A stretch of 64,000 nt of DNA, from the NCBI GenBank assembly GCA_047291315.1, contig JBDPYZ010000011.1, forward strand, positions 20,001-84,000, read 5' to 3'. The notes under the pieces were generated by a model. It saw only the letters and a program-made list of their open reading frames with translations. It had not been told where the DNA came from and made no database searches. This document shows positions 29,108 to 36,500 of this stretch, piece by piece. Position numbers and translations under genes: made by a program. Every line of letters begins with the position of its first letter. Positions within the stretch are counted from its first letter, which is position 1. Source of the stretch: Arsenophonus fragariae. GTDB taxonomy: Bacteria; Pseudomonadota; Gammaproteobacteria; Enterobacterales; Enterobacteriaceae.

Positions 29108-29597
29108 ATGTCTGATAAAAAAAACATTGTTGGTAAAATTACTGATGTAGTTTTTGGTAGTGGTAACTTTGTGAAATCAGCTTTCAGTACAGTGAAAGAA
29201 ATCCAAGAGCTTCATGTTGATATCTAGACCAAAGAAAAAACTCATGAGTTATTAGATAAACTGTATGAAGCTAAAAGCTAGCAAATGTAACTACAAGAGC
29301 TACTTATAACTGTGAAGAATTGCATCATTGAGCTTGAAGAAGACCTCAAACAAAAAAGAGGATTGGAAATTCGAGTCCCTTAGATATGAACTTGTTAAAA
29401 CGGAAATCGGTAGCCTTATTTACAGAATGAAGAAACCTAAGGACATTGACCAACCTCTTATTTATCTTTGTCCCCGTTGCTAGGAGGAAAGAAAAAACCG
29501 ATGTCCTTTGTGTGAAAACATATATCAAATGAACAAAAAACCTAAAGAAAAAATATTACTGTCCCTTCTCCGTCCAGTTGGTGAGTCGAATGAATAG
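29108..29597 (+). pseudogene. Coiled-coil / zinc-ribbon moron protein, decayed
   Basis: ATG at 29108: MSDKKNIVGKITDVVFGSGN, then FVKSAFSTVKEIQELHVDI, with stops at about 29225, 29279 and 29287. A heptad-rich region with one frameshift near 29362 is followed by LIYLCPRC, a stop, and NRCPLCENIYQ, a CxxC/CxxC zinc ribbon. Same architecture as 30100-30599 and 58170-58667. It is read opposite to the surrounding pL operon. Function unknown. Confidence 0.55.
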
Positions 29598-29835
29598 TGA
29601 TTGTCAATTCTCTTTCGAATTGAACGCCATCATGATTAAAATTCACAAAAACATCTTTGAGCAGATTGAAACCATTATCAAGTCAGCTAATTTGCCAAAA
29701 TCAGAAAAGAAAACATTGTTAAAACTGGTGAAAAAAAGCGTAGAATCTGTTGTAAGAAAATGCGTTGATACTTTATTTGTTAATGCTGGGGCAGTGACTC
29801 AGCTTCTCTCAGAGTTGGCTAAAAGTGTTAGTTAA
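29590..29835 (+). CDS. Small helical protein coupled to the zinc-ribbon gene
   Basis: Start chosen at 29590, where ATGAATAG overlaps the end of the preceding frame. 81 residues, all helical: FELNAIMIKIHKNIFEQIET, SEKKTLLKLVKKSVESVVRK and a C-terminal NAGAVTQLLSELAKS. No family recognised. The overlap suggests it was co-translated with the zinc-ribbon protein; it remains intact while that partner has decayed. Confidence 0.5.
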   Translation: MNSDCQFSFELNAIMIKIHKNIFEQIETIIKSANLPKSEKKTLLKLVKKSVESVVRKCVDTLFVNAGAVTQLLSELAKSVS

Positions 29836-29867
29836 CTAAGTTTTAGTATGTGTACTGGGTGCCTCCC

Positions 29868-30052
29868 AGTGTCCGATTACAGTCATCACGGACGGGTAAA
29901 TACAATCAAATTATATCTAGCTAAAAGTTAAATTATATAGCGTTAACTGTCCCGCGAGCGCTTAGCAGCATTCATACATCCTGAAACTGATTGGTTGCTT
30001 GTCTTTTTACCACATCAGGATCGGTGGTTGCATCGTTTCTCAACGAATGAAA
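29868..30052. other. Conserved non-coding element, copy 1
   Basis: About 185 bases without a coding frame, roughly 88-90% identical to 57915-58100. ACTGGG and CCCAGT form a hairpin around TGCCT, and GTCCG pairs with CGGAC 13 bases apart. Further on, ATCCTGA and TCAGGAT can pair over 35-40 bases. It lies upstream of a coiled-coil/zinc-ribbon gene on the plus strand and inside the leftward pL transcript on the minus strand. It may be a structured RNA, possibly of the C4 antisense type that controls phage antirepressors. Confidence 0.5.
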
Positions 30053-30099
30053 TTATGTATAATCAATCAACCCCAACGAATTGAGAGAGTGATTTATTA

Positions 30100-30599
30100 T
30101 GTTTGGCAAAATTTTTGTTGCGATTTTAGCAATTAGGGAAAGTTTAGCTTTATTTGAAATTATTAATGATGCGAAGAATCAATCTGAAATTGATAATACT
30201 ATTTACGAAATAAATAGAAAACTCCACGATATACAATCGGAAAATACAAAGTTACTTTAGGCTATCAACGAGAAACAAAAGTTTATACTTCTCCTTGAGC
30301 AGTCTCTCGCTGAAGTACATACAAAAAATGCTGACAAAGAAAAATGGGCTTCTGAGTCTCTCGAGTATGAAGCATGGAGCCAGATGATTGGAACGAACCT
30401 CTATCGCAAAAAGCTTTCTTCCGATTCCATTGGAAAATATTCCTATTTTTGTGCTCATTGTTATGAGTCTGGTAAGGTACCGGTGCTTAGCATACAAGCT
30501 GTAGAGACCAAGATTTGTATTGGTTTCCATATTGTAACGCTTATTTGTCATATATGTAAGTCCTCTTATTTGGCGCCCGTAAGTAAATTGAAACAGTAA
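30100..30599 (+). pseudogene. Coiled-coil / zinc-ribbon moron protein (one nonsense codon)
   Basis: ATG at 30100 after GAGAG: MFGKIFVAILAIRESLALFE, then a long coiled coil (EINRKLHDIQSENTKLL, stop TAG at 30258-30260, AINEKQKFILLLEQSLAEVH) and a zinc ribbon YFCAHCYESGKVPVL with a second ICHICKSSYL. A single stop interrupts an otherwise complete 166-residue frame. A possible promoter (TATAAT at about 30058) lies just upstream. It reads against N and the pL operon, so expression in the lysogen is likely. Function unknown. Confidence 0.55.
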
Positions 30600-30601
30600 T
30601 G

Positions 30602-30952
30602 CTAAATTCTCGCTGTCACTTCACCAGAAGGCAGAATAGGACGGTGACGTTTTGTTTTGACTGAATACAAAGCGGTTTTAGGTAGACAGCAATTGTCAAA
30701 TGAGTCATAAACTTTAACTCGGTTATACAGTAATGCTATCTCAACACGATGTAATACTTTTCCTTTCCTTTTCAATGAAAGAATAGGGAGTTTAGTGTTT
30801 GATATTGTTTGTTGCTTAGAGGGTTTGACTGGGTTTAACGCAGCTTTTAATGCCATATTAAGCGCTTTATTTCTCTTGTATGCTTCCTGCCTGGCTCTTC
30901 TGCGCTCATTTCTGCGACTGCGAGCATTATCATAACCATGAAAGTTACACAT
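30602..30952 (-). CDS. N: Lambda N-type transcription antiterminator (prophage 1)
   Basis: Intact 116 residues after a strong AGGAGG site. The N-terminal arginine-rich motif NARSRRNERRRARQEAYKRN is the class that binds boxB RNA hairpins (compare lambda TRRRERRAEKQAQWK). KLPILSLKRKGKVLHRVEIA corresponds to the PILSLNRK block of lambda N. It is the first gene after pL and a nutL site 150 bases upstream, as in lambda. N bound to nut RNA with host Nus factors lets RNA polymerase pass terminators, switching on the early operons. Confidence 0.85.
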   Translation of the reverse strand: MCNFHGYDNARSRRNERRRARQEAYKRNKALNMALKAALNPVKPSKQQTISNTKLPILSLKRKGKVLHRVEIALLYNRVKVYDSFDNCCLPKTALYSVKTKRHRPILPSGEVTARI

Positions 30953-31104
30953 ATTTACCTCCTGATAATGGGTTTTAGTGGTGTGTGCCGGAGTTTCCGG
31001 TTATAGCCATAGTCCTATTGGGAGAGTTCCTTGGTGTTGGAATGAATAATCTTACTGTGTTTTGTTTTTTTCACACACCCCAAAACCTATAGTTGTAGGT
31101 TGTT

Positions 31105-31135
31105 CGCTTTTTCAGCGTAATGGTCTTAAAGAGCG
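31105..31135 (-). promoter_or_regulatory. nutL site (boxA and boxB), prophage 1
   Basis: On the minus strand boxA CGCTCTTTAA (31126-31135) is followed by boxB CGCTGAAAAAGCG (31105-31117), a 4-bp stem with a GAAAA pentaloop identical to that of lambda nutR. It lies between pL and the N gene. Confidence 0.88.
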
Positions 31136-31269
31136 GTATTGCTTAACTGTCGTCACTTGCCTTTATGTTCATATGCCTCAGGCTGGCTACTTGGCAACGT
31201 CTGGCAAAGTTTCAGATAACTCGAAGTATTGTCTTGGCTTTTGCCTGTTGTAGTGAGTTGATGGAGAAA

Positions 31270-31312
31270 AGTATCACTTTAAAAGATTTAAATGTCAACT
31301 CCGCAGAAGATT
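31270..31312 (-). promoter_or_regulatory. pL promoter with operators OL1 and OL2
   Basis: TTGACA (31293-31298) and GATACT (31270-31275) are 17 bases apart on the minus strand, the same -35, -10 and spacing as lambda pL. OL1-like AATCTTTTAAAGTGATA covers the spacer and -10 (31272-31288), and OL2-like AATCTTCTGCGGAGTTG overlaps the -35 (31296-31312). Both resemble the OR sites at 31874-31914 (15/17 and 13/17 by my count). Confidence 0.85.
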
Positions 31313-31380
31313 ATTTTATTTAATAAAAATCTAATTTACTAATTTTAAGATAAAAAAATATAGTCTGGAGGGATTAAAAA

Positions 31381-31839
31381 TTAACAAGCTTTCTTTTCTC
31401 TAACAGCTTTCATTTCTTCATAAAGCTGATCAAGTTCATTTTTTCTCGAATAAATTTGACTTAAAAATTTATCTTTTTCTTTTTGTGGTAACTCATTAAA
31501 CATCTGCAATAGATTTTTTTCTTGTTGCGATAAGTCATGGATTAAATTCATGTTTGGATCATCTACATCTACAGTCTCATACATCATAGCTATTTCTTTT
31601 GAAATAGAAGGACTAAAGTCGTTTACAGACACTCTTAATAATTTTGCAAAAGCAACGGCATTGCGGGTATTAAGTGCATTAATACCATTTAGTAAAGAAT
31701 TCACCGCACTTTGTACAATTCCAAGGTGATCGGCAACTACGGCCTGAGATAAACCTAATTCCTTCTTTTTTGCATTGAAAAGTGCTTTTAAACGCTTAGC
31801 ATCAGCTAGCTGTTCTTGATTTAACGGTTTCTTTTTCAT
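31381..31839 (-). CDS. cI: Lambda CI-like repressor lacking the cleavage domain
   Basis: Start set at 31839 (MKKKPLNQEQLADAKRLKAL). Residues 1-90 match the lambda CI N-terminal domain closely: KKKELGLSQAVVADHLG, QSAVNSLLNGINALNTRNAV, FAKLLRVSVNDFSPSISKEI, including the basic arm and the helix-turn-helix. The remaining ~60 residues (NLIHDLSQQEKNLLQMFNEL, then a charged coiled coil) are unrelated to the LexA-like S24 domain of CI, which is absent. The protein should bind the OL/OR operators but cannot self-cleave, so SOS induction would need another route, such as an antirepressor. Confidence 0.88.
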   Translation of the reverse strand: MKKKPLNQEQLADAKRLKALFNAKKKELGLSQAVVADHLGIVQSAVNSLLNGINALNTRNAVAFAKLLRVSVNDFSPSISKEIAMMYETVDVDDPNMNLIHDLSQQEKNLLQMFNELPQKEKDKFLSQIYSRKNELDQLYEEMKAVREKKAC

Positions 31840-31850
31840 GTAACTAATTT

Positions 31851-31916
31851 TATCACCTAAAGGAACAATAACCAACCTTTAGCGGTGTTGACATATAAAT
31901 CTATTTAAGTGATAAT
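31851..31916 (+). promoter_or_regulatory. OR operators and pR promoter (prophage 1)
   Basis: pR: TTGACA (31888-31893), 17-base spacer, GATAAT (31911-31916), as in lambda. Three 17-base operator-like sites: TATCACCTAAAGGAACA (31851-31867, like lambda OR3 TATCACCGCAAGGGATA), AACCTTTAGCGGTGTTG (31874-31890, over the -35) and AATCTATTTAAGTGATA (31898-31914, over the -10). Spacing and order match lambda OR3-OR2-OR1, with pRM expected to read leftward into cI. Confidence 0.85.
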
Positions 31917-31941
31917 AATAACTGCACCAAGGGAGATTATA

Positions 31942-32145
31942 ATGAAACGATTATCTTTACTTGAATACGTAAATTTGCATGGACAAGAAGCCACAGCTAA
32001 AGCACTGGGGTTATACCAAAGTGGCATAAGTAAAGAGATTCGTATGAGAAGAAAAATTACTGTTCTTATTCACGACGACGGAAGAATTGAAGCAGAAGAA
32101 ATAAAGCCTTTTCCCTCAAATAGTATCAAGTCAAAATCAAACTAA
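31942..32145 (+). CDS. cro: Lambda Cro-like regulator (prophage 1)
   Basis: Start at 31942 (MKRLSLLEYVNLHGQEATAK) after GGGAGATTATA. 67 residues; ALGLYQSGISKEIRMRRKIT is the helix-turn-helix and the tail EEIKPFPSNSIK matches the lambda Cro C terminus (EEVKPFPSN). It binds OR/OL sites and turns down cI and later the early promoters. First gene of the pR operon. Intact. Confidence 0.92.
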   Translation: MKRLSLLEYVNLHGQEATAKALGLYQSGISKEIRMRRKITVLIHDDGRIEAEEIKPFPSNSIKSKSN

Positions 32146-32152
32146 TCTACAC

Positions 32153-32188
32153 CGTTCTTTAACAATCTGGCCTCCCTGAAATTGGGAG
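32153..32188 (+). promoter_or_regulatory. nutR site (prophage 1)
   Basis: boxA CGTTCTTTAACA (32153-32164) and 7 bases later a hairpin CTCCC-TGAAATT-GGGAG (32172-32188) as boxB, 8 bases after the cro stop codon, the lambda position for nutR. A run of C/G-rich sequence after it (near 32200-32215) may be the tR1 terminator. Confidence 0.75.
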
Positions 32189-32255
32189 ATTTATAAATAC
32201 CCAGCCCATCGGGAGGGATAATTATTATCTAAAACTTATGGAATTAATTATAGAC

Positions 32256-32601
32256 ATGGAAACCACAATTACACGCAAATCAAATGCGAAACAAATCAAA
32301 GCCAGAAGTTAGAAAAGGAATTCTATTAACCTCAGGCAGGAGTAGGGTAGCAAAAACTATTGGCGTTTACGAATCATAAGTAACTAGCTGGTAGGCTGAG
32401 GGTGGATTAGTTGTGAAGATGGCAAAAATACTTGATGCCATTGGGTACGACTCACCATTACAGGATGTCGTCATTACGAATATATCAGGCGAAGAGATAT
32501 GAAAGCTAATAGACATGTTAGAGCATCTCAGATTGCAAAAAAAGAAGCTTCAAGGTTAAAAAACGATGAAGCTTGTGAATGTCAGAAGAAATTATGTTTT
32601 T
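32256..32601 (+). pseudogene. cII: CII-like activator, decayed (prophage 1)
   Basis: Begins METTITRKSNAKQIKA; after a frameshift near 32310 reads ILLTSGRSRVAKTIGVYES and VKMAKILDAIGYDSP with stops near 32378, 32393 and 32500. The C-terminal block (DVVITNISGEEI, then KLIDMLEHLRLQKKEASRLK) is shared with the intact CII-like protein at 60253-60624. CII activates the establishment promoters for repressor and integrase. Loss of CII would block new lysogeny by this phage. Confidence 0.7.
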
Positions 32602-32828
32602 AACAACGATTCAAGGAAGTTTAATGAGAAGGGAAACTGCACATTTCCCTTTTTTCTTTTAATTTCAGCACACCCATTATATCAAATAAGTGACGATTTA
32701 TCAATAAAAAAGCTGAAAAAAGGTCATATCCAGATAGCCTAGAGGGGTTACTAGTTGCTGCATCAAAGAATAAACATTTCGCCTGTCGATTTGTATTGAA
32801 ATTCAAAAGGTTAAAGGGGGCTACTTAA
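32602..32828 (+). pseudogene. Remnant of small conserved gene between cII and replication genes
   Basis: In one frame 32691-32828 reads RFINKKAEKRSYPDSLEGLL, then VAASKNKHFACRFVLKFKRL, matching the intact 57-residue protein at 60693-60866. The start is lost (a stop lies directly before the Arg). The bases before it correspond to the cII-side spacer. Confidence 0.55.
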
Positions 32829-33493
32829 TGAGTATGACACTGATGGCACAAGCCATGAAAATGAAAGTAGGTAGTACCGCCAGAAAGTTAGTACTACTAA
32901 AATTAGCGGACAATGCGAATGACAAAGGTGAGTGTTTTCCCTCATACCAACATATAGCAGATCAATGTGAAATGAGTCGTCGAAGTGTGATCAATCATAT
33001 TGATGCACTTTGTGAGCAGGGATTAATCAAAAAAATATATCGTAATGGTGAAAAAGGCAACTCCTCAAATTTTTATATTTTAAATTTAAGTGGTGAAAAA
33101 TCTGCACCCAGAATCAGTCACTCTTTTGAACCAGTCATTGAACCTAAAGATCTTAACACCCAAAAGACCGTTCAACAAAACACGGTTGAAAAAATTTCTC
33201 GTTATGCGTTTGAAGGTAAAGTTATTCGCCTGAATCACAAAGACTTCGATGACTGGCAAAAACTTTACCCCAATCTAGATTTGCCCAGTGAATTACTGAG
33301 GCTCGATATTGAGTATCAACATGACAAACCGAAAAAATGGTTTATCAGAACCAGCCAGAAACTGAATTACCAGAACAAACAAGTTATCAAACAGATGGTA
33401 AGAAATTCTGCTCGAAAGGTTTCAGGTTTTGTGACTAATTTTTCTCATTTTGATTATGGCCAAACCGAAATTCCATCATGGGCGGAGGCATAA
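32828..33493 (+). CDS. Phage replication initiator-type protein with winged helix
   Basis: Intact 221 residues. Residues 1-95 form a winged helix typical of phage replication proteins: KLVLLKLADNANDKGECFPS, then YQHIADQCEMSRRSVINHI and LIKKIYRNGEKGNSSNFYIL. The C terminus (FDDWQKLYPNLDLPSELLRL, DKPKKWFIRTSQKLN) resembles DnaT-like primosomal domains. It overlaps the previous frame's stop and is followed within 2 bases by the DnaC-like loader, the usual O-P arrangement in this phage type. It would bind the origin and recruit the loader with host DnaB. Confidence 0.8.
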   Translation: MSMTLMAQAMKMKVGSTARKLVLLKLADNANDKGECFPSYQHIADQCEMSRRSVINHIDALCEQGLIKKIYRNGEKGNSSNFYILNLSGEKSAPRISHSFEPVIEPKDLNTQKTVQQNTVEKISRYAFEGKVIRLNHKDFDDWQKLYPNLDLPSELLRLDIEYQHDKPKKWFIRTSQKLNYQNKQVIKQMVRNSARKVSGFVTNFSHFDYGQTEIPSWAEA

Positions 33494-33494
33494 T

Positions 33495-34346
33495 ATGGGT
33501 TATCGAGCAGAAATCGAATCATTGAAAACTCGGCTGGAGGAAACGCTTCAAAAACCGAAAGTTATCGAAAATAGCGAGTTACAGAAGATAACGGTTACTT
33601 GTGAAAAACACGGTGAATATCAGACCTACAAGCGAAAATTATTGGGCTTGAGAGGGATAGAAACACAAGGAGAATGTCCTGAATGCCTGAGAGAAAAAAT
33701 CATGGTGCTAGAGCAGGAGTATCAGGCGGTTGAGCTTAAGCGAATTCATCAAGAAAAACTTAATTTACTGAGATTTTTTAATGTTCCTAAACGTTTTGAT
33801 ATGGCTTCACTGGATAATTATGAACCCGTTAATAGTCAAGCCAGACAGTGTTTAGCGGTTTGTAAGTCTTATGCTACGAAGTGGCCTGAACGATTGAAAC
33901 AGGGGGAAGGATTGGTTATGTGCGGTAGGCCAGGGACAGGGAAAAACCATCTGGCGATTGGGATAGGAAAATCGATTATCGAAAATTTCATGGCTTCGGT
34001 CAGGCTGACATCAGCCATTAAAATTGCCCGAAATTTTAAGGCGACGTGGGCGAAGAATTCAGAAGAACGTGAGTCAGATGTGATTGAGATGTATGCGTCA
34101 CCAGACCTACTTATCATCGATGAGGTGGGTGTTCAATTCGGTAGTGATGTAGAAAAAATGATTTTATTTGAAATTATTAACAGCCGTTATGAAAATTTAA
34201 AGCCAACGATATTAATGAGTAACCTGCCCAAAGAAGAATTGGCAGCCTTTGTCGGAGATCGAGTCATGGACAGGATGAATGACGGTGGGGGTTGCACACT
34301 CGCGTTCACGTGGGAAAGTTATCGAACACATAAACAGGTTGCCTAG
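33495..34346 (+). CDS. DnaC-like helicase loader ATPase
   Basis: Start at 33495 (MGYRAEIESLKTRLEE) after GGAGGCATAAT. 283 residues. Coiled N terminus, a C4/CHCC zinc-binding segment at ~35-65 (TCEKHGEYQTY, GECPECLREK), then an AAA+ domain: Walker A GRPGTGKNHLA (GTGKN rather than GK[ST] is normal for DnaC), Walker B LLIIDEVG, sensor region ILMSNL and Arg finger GDRVMDRM. It loads host DnaB helicase at the phage origin. Intact and directly downstream of the initiator. Confidence 0.92.
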   Translation: MGYRAEIESLKTRLEETLQKPKVIENSELQKITVTCEKHGEYQTYKRKLLGLRGIETQGECPECLREKIMVLEQEYQAVELKRIHQEKLNLLRFFNVPKRFDMASLDNYEPVNSQARQCLAVCKSYATKWPERLKQGEGLVMCGRPGTGKNHLAIGIGKSIIENFMASVRLTSAIKIARNFKATWAKNSEERESDVIEMYASPDLLIIDEVGVQFGSDVEKMILFEIINSRYENLKPTILMSNLPKEELAAFVGDRVMDRMNDGGGCTLAFTWESYRTHKQVA

Positions 34347-34383
34347 TCTTGTGATAGCTTCAATCTAATCAGGATAACCCTCA

Positions 34384-34629
34384 ATGAAATACCTCATGAA
34401 GCAATCATTGTTAAAAATGGTGGTGCACGTGTGTATTGGCAACGTTATAGTGACAGGAAACTCGCAAAAAAGGATTATTTGAAAATGCTATTAGAGCCAT
34501 CAACTTTCAGAATCTAATTCAGAGAGATTTATTATTATTGGACTGTCATCAGTGGCAACATTGGAAAGCGTGATAAATTATCACAAGTGTCAATAGAAAA
34601 TTTTTCTTGTAGAGAAGTGAATCAATAAG
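34384..34629 (+). pseudogene. Copy of the 85-residue prophage protein, decayed
   Basis: Matches 63030-63287: VKNGGARVYWQRYSDRKL and KRDKLSQVSIENFSC appear in a frame shifted from the ATG (34384), with a stop within FRI-FREIYYYW. Function unknown. Confidence 0.6.
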
Positions 34630-34640
34630 CAGGAGACTAA

Positions 34641-35070
34641 ATGGAAGAAAAGTTATTCTTACACGAATCAACCAGGCAGTCAGTCTGGCAAACCCTCAAA
34701 GCCGTCCCCGCAACAAAACAACCGCACCAACTCATTATCAAGCCTTACAGGAAAACGCGCTCATTATCTCAAAATTCACTTTTTCACCTGTGGACAGGTG
34801 GGATAAGCAAATACTTGTGTGCTAATGGTGCTCACTTCACATCTGAGCAGCTTAAAGAGATGCTCAAGCACACTTTCCTGAACTATGAGGTAATAGAGCG
34901 TACGATGTGACAACTCAAGAGCCAGAAAGTGTAAGAGTGCTCAGGAAGACATCAAAGCTCGATACAGGAAAATATATATCTTCATGCAAAGAGTCGAATG
35001 CTGGGCGGCTGGAGTGGGTTGTTTCGTGACAATACCGCAAAATTCTCAATACATGAAATTAAAACAGGAG
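34641..35070 (+). pseudogene. ninB: NinB-like recombination protein, frameshifted
   Basis: Start at 34641 (MEEKLFLHESTRQSVWQTLK). RSLSQNSLFHLWTGGISKYL and LKEMLKHTFLNYE match lambda NinB/Orf, a recombination mediator that binds ssDNA and SSB. A small loss near 34905 shifts the frame; the alternative frame continues TSKLDTGKIYIFMQRVECWA and GCFVTIPQNS, the NinB C terminus. One frameshift, otherwise complete. Confidence 0.7.
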
Positions 35071-35090
35071 AAGGAATAGTGAGTGTTCAA

Positions 35091-35366
35091 TTTGACGTTA
35101 TCAATAGTTCGGGTTATATTTTCTGTACATCTTCAAAATCAGATGTCGGGATTCGCATTCCTCTGTAACATAACCGCGACATATGCACGCCGCGAGCGTG
35201 TTTTTTAATGTCGCAATCTAGCCACAAATTCTATGGTGTGTTGGATGGGGCAGCTGAAAAGCTGGCCGGTTGGTTATGTCCGGTAATGCGAACTCCATCC
35301 AGTTCACCACCCATTAGATTCGCATCTCTTGGTCGTGATAAAATACACATAACCTCTGGAGGTCTT
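35091..35366 (+). pseudogene. Ash-like leader region upstream of rha
   Basis: Two overlapping frames carry blocks familiar from Ash-type (P4/P2-related) sequences that precede rha genes: CNITATYARRERVF and, in the frame open into rha, MSQSSHKFYGVLDGAAEKLA with MRTPSSSPPIRFASLGRDKI. No complete Ash frame remains. The 53 codons fused in front of Rha are probably not part of Rha, because a GGAGG site precedes its own ATG. Confidence 0.4.
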
Positions 35367-35882
35367 ATGACGCCTCAACTTTCTATTATCACCCCTAAAG
35401 TTACTATCAATAAAAACAAAGCCGTAACCACTTCTAAAGATGTTGCTGATTACTTTGGCAAAGAGCATCAAAAAGTTGTTTTAAAAATATCTAATCTTGA
35501 TTGTTCTGAACGATTTTTAACCAGCAACTTTTGGTGGGTTAAATTCGAACATAAAGGTAATACTTATGATGCGTACGAAATGACCAAAGACGGATTCGTA
35601 TTCTTGGTGATGGGATTTACAGGTAAGAAAGCAGCACAGTTCAAGGAAGATTACATTACTGAATTCAACCGCGTGGAAGCACAACTACGTCATGCAATCG
35701 CTGTAACCGGAACAACGAATAAGGTTCTGCTTACTCTATTCTCTAATGGTAAAGTGAATAGTGCAAGAGTCATTCATGACAACGAATATGTTGCCTCACT
35801 CGATACACTATTCGAAATTGGCCGTCGTGCTGGTTATATGATTATTCACAAAGATGAGCTGATTAAAAAGTTATCAGAATAA
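35367..35882 (+). CDS. rha: Rha family phage regulatory protein
   Basis: Start at 35367 (MTPQLSIITPKVTINKNKAV) after CTGGAGGTCTT; 171 residues. TTSKDVADYFGKEHQKVVLK, then FKHKGNTYDAYEMTKDG-like sequence and FVFLVMGFTGKKAAQFKEDY with IxEFNRVEAQL define the Rha domain, first seen in phage phi80 and P22-like phages, where it interferes with growth in hosts lacking integration host factor. A short C-terminal extension is helical. Intact, in the nin-like region between ninB and Q. Confidence 0.88.
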   Translation: MTPQLSIITPKVTINKNKAVTTSKDVADYFGKEHQKVVLKISNLDCSERFLTSNFWWVKFEHKGNTYDAYEMTKDGFVFLVMGFTGKKAAQFKEDYITEFNRVEAQLRHAIAVTGTTNKVLLTLFSNGKVNSARVIHDNEYVASLDTLFEIGRRAGYMIIHKDELIKKLSE

Positions 35883-35949
35883 TTAATCAGACTAAATTTA
35901 ACCATTACTTATTAATTACCCCTCAGATGGGGGGTTATTGGAGAAATTA

Positions 35950-36436
35950 ATGGTACTCAAGAGGGATAAATACGATGCTGTGTTCTCTGAATTAATCCGT
36001 GAAAGCACAAACTGGATATACGATTATTGCGGCCGATATTTTCAGAACGAATGCGCTAAACTAGACTGCTCACATTTCAAATCAAGACGATACAAATTCA
36101 CCTGTTATCACCCCTGTAATAGTTTCTCACACTGCATAGGCTGTCATCGTCAATTAGGTGAAGACTCTTACGAATTTACCGCTCATGTAGAGATTACCTA
36201 TGGTGAGATGACGATAGCCCAAAATATCCATGCTGGTTAACACAGCTATCAGACTCAAACAAAGTGAAATGGAGGAACTGTACAGTCAGATGAAAGATGA
36301 GCTTAAGCGAATGAAAGTGATGAGTCTGGATGGCTATTCGCGTCGCATTGAGTTTTTCTTACCGGACTGGTACCAGGCACAGGCATTACCTTTCGAATGG
36401 GCGAACAAAATAGCCCACACACTAAACCACGATTAA
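35950..36436 (+). pseudogene. Zinc-binding NinG/HNH-like recombination protein, frameshifted
   Basis: Start taken at 35950 (MVLKRDKYDAVFSELIREST). Residues 30-75 hold Cys/His pairs (YDYCGRYFQNECAKLDCSHF, FSHCIGCHRQLGEDSYEF) like the HNH-type, NinG-related proteins of lambdoid nin regions. At 36227-36240 the frame shifts, and the rest continues as KQSEMEELYSQMKDELKRMK and RRIEFFLPDWYQ in another frame to 36436. I read this as one broken gene; two separate small genes are also possible. Confidence 0.55.
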
Positions 36437-36500
36437 ACATTCAAAGCAGGGCTCATGGTTAACACCATGCCCCTAATCATACTGTATTGCTGGAGGGGAG

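Noticed and set aside
29590..29835. Toxin-antitoxin pair with the upstream zinc-ribbon gene
   Set aside because: The overlap is suggestive, but neither protein resembles a known toxin or antitoxin, so I list it only as a coupled pair.
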